Of a stretch of 26,995 bases of DNA, positions 21,491 to 26,995 are shown in pieces. This DNA comes from Ophiothrix spiculata. Lineage: Eukaryota > Echinodermata > Ophiuroidea > Amphilepidida > Ophiotrichidae. The DNA is taken from NCBI GenBank assembly GCA_000969725.1, contig JXSR01S019164.1; one strand, given 5' to 3'. How positions within the stretch are numbered: position 1 is the stretch's first letter; each line of letters starts with the position of its first letter. The notes under the pieces are model-generated. The model saw nothing but the letters and a program-made list of their open reading frames with translations, had not been told where the DNA came from and ran no database searches. A program made the translations under genes and the position numbers.

Positions 21491-22407
21491 CACACAAAAT
21501 ATTTACTGAGTCAATTGACTCGTTTTGCCTTATTGTACGTGAGTCATGTACAAATTGACTCAGTTATGACACTACGTGAATCATAATTGACTCACATATA
21601 CTCCAATAGTGAGTCAAATTTCAGGTGACTCAGTATGATGATACCATATTGACTCACTTGTTGGAGAATTGTGAGTCAATAACGACTTTTGACTCATTTA
21701 TATAAATTACTGAGTCAAATACGAAATTTGAAAACGAGGCTGTGGTCGGCCATTTTCTTGAAAATGCATGGTCGGTGACATAATGGTTTGTTAGTGGTTG
21801 ATGACACAAAATTGTCATTTCTATGAGCACTTTTTTGGCATTGAACACCGTCAGAAGTAATATGTGGAACTTCTGGAGCTGACATCGAGCTACAAGTATA
21901 AATTACTACATTAAGCAGTGATTTTATATGGAGTTAGCTTACAATATTGGCCCATTTAGTCCATTGTTGTTTTACTGCAGTAAGCTTAGCCTGAGCTTAA
22001 CCTCTTGGACTCGGTATTAGTGTCTACTATATTGATGATAGGCAATATTGTGTCTACAATCACCAACACCTTTCGGATACCATCCTCCATGTTTGTGCAC
22101 AAAGTGGACGTCACTCGAATAAGTTCAATAATGAGTGAGTCAAATGACCTGCATTATTTTTAATCTGAGTCTTTTGACTCATTTTACACAAGCAAGTGCG
22201 TCACTACAGAGACAGAACTGATGACTCATTAAGGTAATGAAGTTGAGTCTTCTGATTAAACTGGATTTGATCGGAGTCATTTGACTCATCACATCTGAGT
22301 CACATGACTCACTACAGTGACTCAGTTAGCATACAAAGTGCGTCACTACAGAGACAAATAAAAGACTCACGTATCTGAGTCACCTGACTCAGTAAATATT
22401 TTGTGTG
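21491..22407. mobile_element. 917-bp fold-back element packed with TGA(G/C)TCA heptamers
   Basis: The left terminus CACACAAAATATTTACTGAG is matched exactly by the reverse complement of the right terminus, and TG flanks each end (21489-21490, 22408-22409). About ten TGAGTCA or TGACTCA heptamers lie in the left 230 bases and about nine in the right 270 bases by hand count, many as back-to-back pairs such as TGAGTCACATGACTCA. The middle, about 21725-22130, lacks them. TGA(G/C)TCA is the known AP-1 (bZIP) recognition heptamer. A minus-strand 64-codon frame at 21654-21848 runs through the repeats and is incidental. Confidence 0.9.
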
Positions 22408-22409
22408 TG

Positions 22410-23091
22410 TATAAGATTAAAGGAAGAACACATTAGATGATTATTATAAAAGAACTGGTCAGTCCAAACTAATTTGAATCTATTTATCAAAAAGCGCCAG
22501 CGATACCTAACCAAATAACATTAATTCGATTTAATCACATATACGAATCATATTAGCTTCTATAGTAGATGCAAGATATCTCTAGTGTAGATCAGAAACT
22601 GCCTGATCATAAATATTCGATGTTACCAGATTGCCAAGTACACCCACACAGATTTGTTGAATATAATGATCAAGTAGGACTCAAACTGGTAATGTTATAA
22701 AAGGGATGCTCAAAATTTTCGTAGCATGTTGTAATTGAAATTACATAATATACAGTCAGTTACTTTATCGTCTTTAATAAACGAGGTTTAGTTCTAAAAC
22801 AACACAAGGAAATATAAATAGTGCGAAAACTGGAATTTGGAAATTTGCAACTTTTCGATCATTTTGTTGAACAGGTTTATTCCTTTGTTAACCATGTCAT
22901 CTTATCCCACGATTATGGTCGGCTTTAGTGTTTTGTTTCGCTTAAAGTTATCGTAAGAGTAAGTTGACTGCCTTCTGGTGAAAGTATACAAAAAGTGAAT
23001 AAGAATGTATATAGTATCTGTTATTGAAAGCGTCCTTGCACTAATAGTTAAAACCTAACGCACTTTTGTTTGGTTCTTTTTCTTGTTACAG
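22410..23091. other. Single-copy stretch upstream of candidate microexon
   Basis: Mostly AT-rich. A possible further exon at 22875-22952 lies between GTTGAACAG and GTAAGA. Its one open frame reads FIPLLTMSSYPTIMVGFSV and so on, hydrophobic, but its phase does not agree with the favoured frame of the downstream pair. I do not call it a gene. Confidence 0.3.
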
Positions 23092-23115
23092 ATTCCACAT
23101 CGAACAACGTTATTG
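23092..23115 (+). other. Candidate 24-nt microexon
   Basis: An excellent acceptor (a T/C-rich tract then TTGTTACAG) precedes 24 bases, which are followed at once by a strong donor, GTAAGT. The length is divisible by three, and all three frames are open within it. In phase 0 it reads IPHRTTLL and would join the open frame starting at 23568 without a stop. In another phase it reads STSNNVI and could join a short frame from 24164. The choice is not resolved. No counterpart was found in alpha1 or beta. The function of the parent gene is unknown. Confidence 0.4.
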
Positions 23116-23567
23116 GTAAGTTGCGAAATACATTTTATTAGACGTTTGTACATATTTTTGTGGAGCTTTTAATTTGGATTGTATACTTCAATGCATGTAA
23201 ATTGTATATAGGACTTCATTGTGATCTTTATTGATGTGATTTATTGTGGTGGTTAGTGAACCAATGATAGAATGGTGATGTGGTCGGCCAAACAAGGCAG
23301 TGGGTCTAGCTTTTTGGGTGAAACCATCAAGTATGTCGTATATTTTTCCGTAACCAACTTGAAACTAGGCCTTAGTTTAAATTTTGATGGTGTCTTGTCT
23401 TGGAACAAGTATGCTGCTAAATTTTGGATATAATTTCATTTTTGTATATTCATCTTTGAAAATAAAACTCGTTTAGGCATAAAAACCAGTATGTGACATA
23501 GCCCCAAATCAACTGAAGTCGTTTGCCTTTAAACCAGAAGTATTTTGATATCAACCATTTTATTCAG

Positions 23568-23681
23568 GTATTTAGTATGATAACTTCAATTGCAGAATGT
23601 GTGAGGTTCTCTTTACTCTGCAGAAAAGACTTTAGGATTGCGTTGCAGGAAGAACACCTGAAAAATATTGCTGACCGCTGA
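23568..23681 (+). CDS. Candidate terminal exon, 37 codons plus stop, unknown protein
   Basis: An acceptor-like CCATTTTATTCAG ends at 23567. In phase 0 the next 37 codons are open and stop at TGA 23679-23681; the other two frames stop within the first few codons. The peptide starts VFSMITSIAECVRFSLLC and ends EEHLKNIADR. That is a moderately hydrophobic start followed by a charged, helix-prone tail, which could suit a short cytoplasmic end but is not diagnostic. The segment 23541-23573, covering the acceptor and the first two codons, is repeated exactly at 26963-26995. Joined to the 24-nt exon it would give a continuous phase-0 frame across a 452-base intron. An open run of this length is not rare in AT-rich DNA. 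I recognise no family. Confidence 0.3.
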   Translation, partial: VFSMITSIAECVRFSLLCRKDFRIALQEEHLKNIADR

Positions 23682-23732
23682 AGAATCTTCCAAATATCTG
23701 TATCAAATTCATTGATAGGAACTTATTAAGTA

Positions 23733-23933
23733 CACTCTAAAAAAGTTGGGTTAAAAGTGGAACATGGTTCGGCAGGTTGGGTCAAAGTTTGCACAATATT
23801 GGTTTATTTTGTACACAATCTTAAGTAAATGGTGCACGTTTTACCCATCATTGTGTCAAATTTTACCCAACATCTGTGTCAAATTTTACCAAACCTGCCA
23901 ACCATCCCTTTTTAACCCAACTTTTTTAGAGTG
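23733..23933. mobile_element. 201-bp fold-back MITE with CACTCTA ends
   Basis: CACTCTAAAAAAGTTGGGTT at the left pairs with AACCCAACTTTTTTAGAGTG at the right, and TA flanks both sides (23731-23732, 23934-23935). The arms contain GGAACATGGTT, CAGGTTGGGT and TTTGCACAAT, the same order as in the 17773-18028 element, so the two are one family with different outermost bases. It lies about 50 bases after the stop of the candidate terminal exon, so it may be in a 3' UTR. The 79-codon frame across it (23764-24003) is incidental. Confidence 0.9.
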
Positions 23934-23935
23934 TA

Positions 23936-25343
23936 CGAACAATCTTACCTGTAATAAGGCACTGTTGACCAATTCTTTCCCCGAATACACGGGTCTCTTG
24001 TAATGAAATTAATCAAGACTTCTTGGAAACAAATGAGATGTTGCAGAATTAAGTATTTCTCCTTGTGCAATCAATTGTAACTTATTTAGCCCTTAGCTAA
24101 CAGTTGAAGTATAATCTATCTTTCGTGTTCGACACTTGATTCTTATTTTCACGTCTATTTCAGTGTATTACAAATTGAAAATATTCCAAGAATGTAGATA
24201 GCTATGATACAATTAAACTCTTCAAAATAATTTTGTGAACATGTGTAGAGAATTCTGAACATTATGATTTAGTTCTGAGTTTGCTAAGTTATTTATGCTG
24301 ATTTTATAGACAATCTGGATTACGTTTGTCGTTTGCTGGGGTTCATAATTATGACTACGTTTTTTGAAGCTCATTACTTCGATTACCAGATATAGTTATA
24401 TTTAACATTCAAAGTCAGATAAAATACATGTAGATAAAAAAATATAGGAATTAATATTTATCTCATTTGTTTGGCTACCCTTATGAGATAAAATCAGTTG
24501 TCCCTCGGTGTTTATACATCATTAAGTACTTGGTGTATCTCGAGGAACAAAGTTGTCTGAAGATCGCCACAACCACCAGTTATATATCAGAATATCGCCA
24601 CAGCGTGAAACTCAGAGCTATAACCTTGTTCCACGAATTGCACCATTTTGGCTCAGCGTCAGTATTGAGCTTCTGCACCTCATGTTTTTGAACATCATTA
24701 GATACATGTAGATAAAATAAAATCAACTATAGAAATTCAAATAATAGAGAATCACAAAGTTTTTGGGAAGAATGTTCCTCAATTCAGAAACATTGTTTCT
24801 ATAGAATTAAAGGAGGTTTTATATGTTTTGATAATTTTTAGATTATACATTTTCCCCGTATTTAGCATTCAAAAAATTATGCAAAAAGAATTCACATACA
24901 CGGTAAAGATGGCCCGAGTTGTGATTAAGCAAAGCTGGTATTCACAATTATAGGTTTCACCTTTCCAAGATTCGTAGAATCCTGCATCGAACAGATGTTT
25001 CTTTACTTTATCAATAAATGGTAGAGCGTGAAATTAAATTCATAGACATAGTAATGATTTCCCACTTGATGCGTATTCCTTCGAACAATGTCAATAGAAC
25101 TTAAAATGTTTAGTAAAAAACAGTATTAACCCGCCTTCTGTTTGTAAGTCGTGTCCGTAGAATTATAGGACAAAAAGAGATATTGAGCCCCACGCCATTC
25201 TCATGTCCACCATGTCTACCTGGGACTCGTCCGCTCCCAACTTTTTATGCTACTTAAACATCCCTTGGTAATACCCTACAAGGTGTTACGACTTTTGCTA
25301 TGATCATCTTGGATTGACGTTTTCTTATTGGTTGTTAAAGCTG
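23936..25343. other. Single-copy stretch, no firm gene
   Basis: An acceptor-like CGTCTATTTCAG ends at 24163; in one phase a short frame follows (YYKLKIFQECR then TAG at 24199-24201). The interval 24467-24691 is less AT-rich than its surroundings and is open for 74 codons on the plus strand (part: YLVYLEEQSCLKIATTTSYI), but it begins with TTG and shows no recognised domain or clear splice signals. The stretch 25140-25260 is also GC-richer, with no feature seen. Confidence 0.3.
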
Positions 25344-25345
25344 TA

Positions 25346-26205
25346 CACTGAAAACTTTAACTAGTCAAGCACCTGCTTGACTAACTTTAAACTAGTCAGG
25401 CAGGTTAGTCCAGCTTGCCTGATTAGTTTGACGTTGGTCAAGCCAGGCTTGACTAGCTTTAAACTAGTCAAGCCCACTTGACTAACGTGCAAAACCTTGC
25501 TTGACGAGTTTGCCAGACTGAGAGCTTAACTAGCTTGACAGTACAAAAGAGCTTGACCAACTTCAAGTTGGTCAAGCTGGCTTGACTAGCTTAAGTTAGT
25601 CAGGCTGAGCACGGTCAGGTGGAGTCATTGATGGCAACATGGTGGACAGCACAGACATGTAAAACATCGTGCCGTTGTTTGACCTCATAAATATCACTAT
25701 TATGTACTGATGTATCGTGAATCATAACATTTGATTATATGCAGCTCTCGGACTATTTTGGTCACATGTCACTCTTAAACCTCTCTCAACATTATTGACG
25801 AATTAGCTATATATATACATCGTGGATTAAGCTTAAAAGCTTGTTATCGTACATGCATGTGCACTGGCGTGCTCGACTAGCTTGCCTGACTAACGTTGCC
25901 TAGTCCCATACGTTAGTCAAGTTTGCTTGACTAATGTTAAGTTAGTTAAGATGTTAACCGTCTGGACTAACTTAAAACTAGTCAGTAACTAGTCAAGCGA
26001 CTAGCCAAAATTAGTCCAGCTTGCTGGACTAACGGACTAACTTCAAACTAGTCAAGCAAGTAAAATGAGACTAGTCCAGCATGCTGGACTAGGCTAAGTT
26101 AATCATCCTTGTTAGTCCAGCAATACAGATTATAAAGTTAGTCTAGATGTGTACCGTCTGGACTAGCTTAAAGTTAGTCACACTGACCAGTTTAGGTTTT
26201 CAGTG
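25346..26205. mobile_element. 860-bp fold-back element packed with TAGTC/GACTA dyads
   Basis: The left end CACTGAAAACTTTAACTAGT and the reverse complement of the right end CACTGAAAACCTAAACTGGT are inverted repeats, and TA flanks each side (25344-25345, 26206-26207). Dozens of CTAGTCAAGC, GCTTGACTA, TTAGTCCAGC and GGACTAAC units alternate head to head in both arms, spaced by TTTAAA-like links. The centre (about 25625-25870) is free of them. The plan matches the 21491-22407 element, with a different motif. No transposase frame is visible. Confidence 0.9.
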
Positions 26206-26207
26206 TA

Positions 26208-26518
26208 GGCTCCTATTTTAGCTCGGGTATTATCTACTTTAACTAATTAATCTCGGGCTCTTGAATGTATTTTTTGACATTAAACGCTTCGGTTATGTCA
26301 TTGTTACTCGTTAGAAGCAAAAGAACGTATGCAACTCTTCTTATTCGATGTATTCCAGTGTTTACATTGTAATATTAAGGAACATTGAATAGCACTCAAA
26401 AACGCACAACTTCATACCATAGCTCAACTGAATTTTTAGTATAACCAAGAATACTCGAAATATACAACTACAGACTTCGGTAATGCTGCGGGTTTGAAGT
26501 AATTGTCTCATTTTTGTG
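26208..26518. other. AT-rich spacer
   Basis: The stretch lies between the large fold-back and the gamma block. I see no open frame, repeat partner or RNA gene in it. Confidence 0.5.
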
Positions 26519-26850
26519 ATGTTCTGTATTTTTGTCTGTATGTTTATAGAGAAAATCCAACAATAAGCAGTTCGTGCTAATGCAAATAGTACGTTCTGGT
26601 GCAGTCCCTATTGACCTTGTTATGTAACCATTGCTTATAAAACCTTATGCAATGCGTAAAACTAAACCTCTTCCCTGTGAGCACGTTTTAAATTCCCAAT
26701 AGCTTATGTGGCTTACGTTAAGTAAAATCGTAATATAGTTTCAGCTATAAATTTCTGATCACAGATGGCCTTGTAAGTTTGAATATTATTCTTTAAATAT
26801 TTTAATGGAAAAAATCTTATTTAATTCCGTACGGTTTTGGTTCAAAGTAC
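26519..26850. repeat. Third, diverged copy of the alpha tail (gamma)
   Basis: It resembles 7695-8045 and 20582-20920. Shared strings include CAGTTCGTGC, TTATGTAACCATTGC, ACCTTATGCAAT, GCACGTTTTAAATTCCCAA and a GATCACA segment, in the same order and orientation. Divergence is clearly higher than between alpha1 and alpha2. It is followed about 140 bases later by the repeated splice-acceptor segment at the window's right edge. Confidence 0.7.
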
Positions 26851-26962
26851 AACGTTTATCATATGTTGAAATTTGTTGTGTTTTTGAGATATACGTACGT
26901 ATACAACAGCGTGCGTTGCATTTTACTTACTCTCGGAAACATATTAAGATGTGAGTCAGTTG

Positions 26963-26995
26963 TATTTTGATATCAACCATTTTATTCAGGTATTT
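26963..26995 (+). repeat. 33-bp exact repeat of 23541-23573 (acceptor plus exon start)
   Basis: All 33 bases, from TATTTTGATATC through TTCAGGTATTT, are identical to 23541-23573, although the bases just upstream differ. If 23568 is an exon start, this is the same exon boundary in a second gene copy, whose body lies beyond the window. The spacing is about 3.4 kb, or about 2.4 kb after removing the two intervening mobile elements. Confidence 0.7.

Noticed and set aside
21491..22407. CRISPR array or satellite because of many short repeats
   Set aside because: Repeats are 7 bases, palindromic, irregularly spaced and symmetric about a centre within inverted termini, which fits a fold-back element and not a CRISPR array.

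Overview
The window is AT-rich eukaryotic DNA with no bacterial or viral gene layout: no long open frame, no operon-like packing, many microsatellite and homopolymer runs, and a high density of non-autonomous DNA transposons. Termini such as TAGGGCTGG with 8-bp target duplications, fold-backs flanked by TA or TG, a tRNA-like block and a dispersed repeat with an (ATT)n tail fit a marine invertebrate, perhaps an echinoderm or related deuterostome. The organism cannot be fixed from this sequence.

The main architecture is nested duplication. A block of about 8 kb (alpha1, 1-8055) recurs at about 13120-20935 (alpha2) in the same orientation. Between them lie two shorter, more diverged relatives (beta1 about 8730-11290, beta2 about 11630-13130). 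A third, diverged copy of the alpha tail begins near 26519. Inside each alpha copy is a tandem array of roughly 1.5-kb units: two in alpha1 (U1, U2) and three in alpha2 (U3, U4, U5). U4 looks U2-like up to about 17565 and U1-like from about 17586, which is the expected product of an unequal crossover.

Inserted in this background are at least ten short inverted-repeat elements. Five (8580, 17773, 21491, 23733, 25346) share a CAC-start, A-rich terminus and TA or TG flanks. Each is largely built from many copies of its own short palindromic or dyad motif; the 21491 element carries about 19 copies of TGA(G/C)TCA. Others resemble hAT (7220-7616), MULE (9176-9395) and perhaps PIF/Harbinger (10164-10412, 11805-11996) non-autonomous elements. 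One (6291-7026) is of unassigned superfamily. Because the window holds duplicated copies, several insertions can be compared with a paralogous empty site.

Protein coding is weakly supported. The best candidates are a 24-nt microexon (23092-23115) with strong splice signals and a possible 37-codon terminal exon (23568-23681). The acceptor of that second exon is repeated exactly at the window's right edge, hinting at a tandem gene copy continuing outside. Most short open frames in the duplicated regions are chance openings, broken in the paralogous copies. All repeat boundaries and counts come from reading by eye, not from alignment software.
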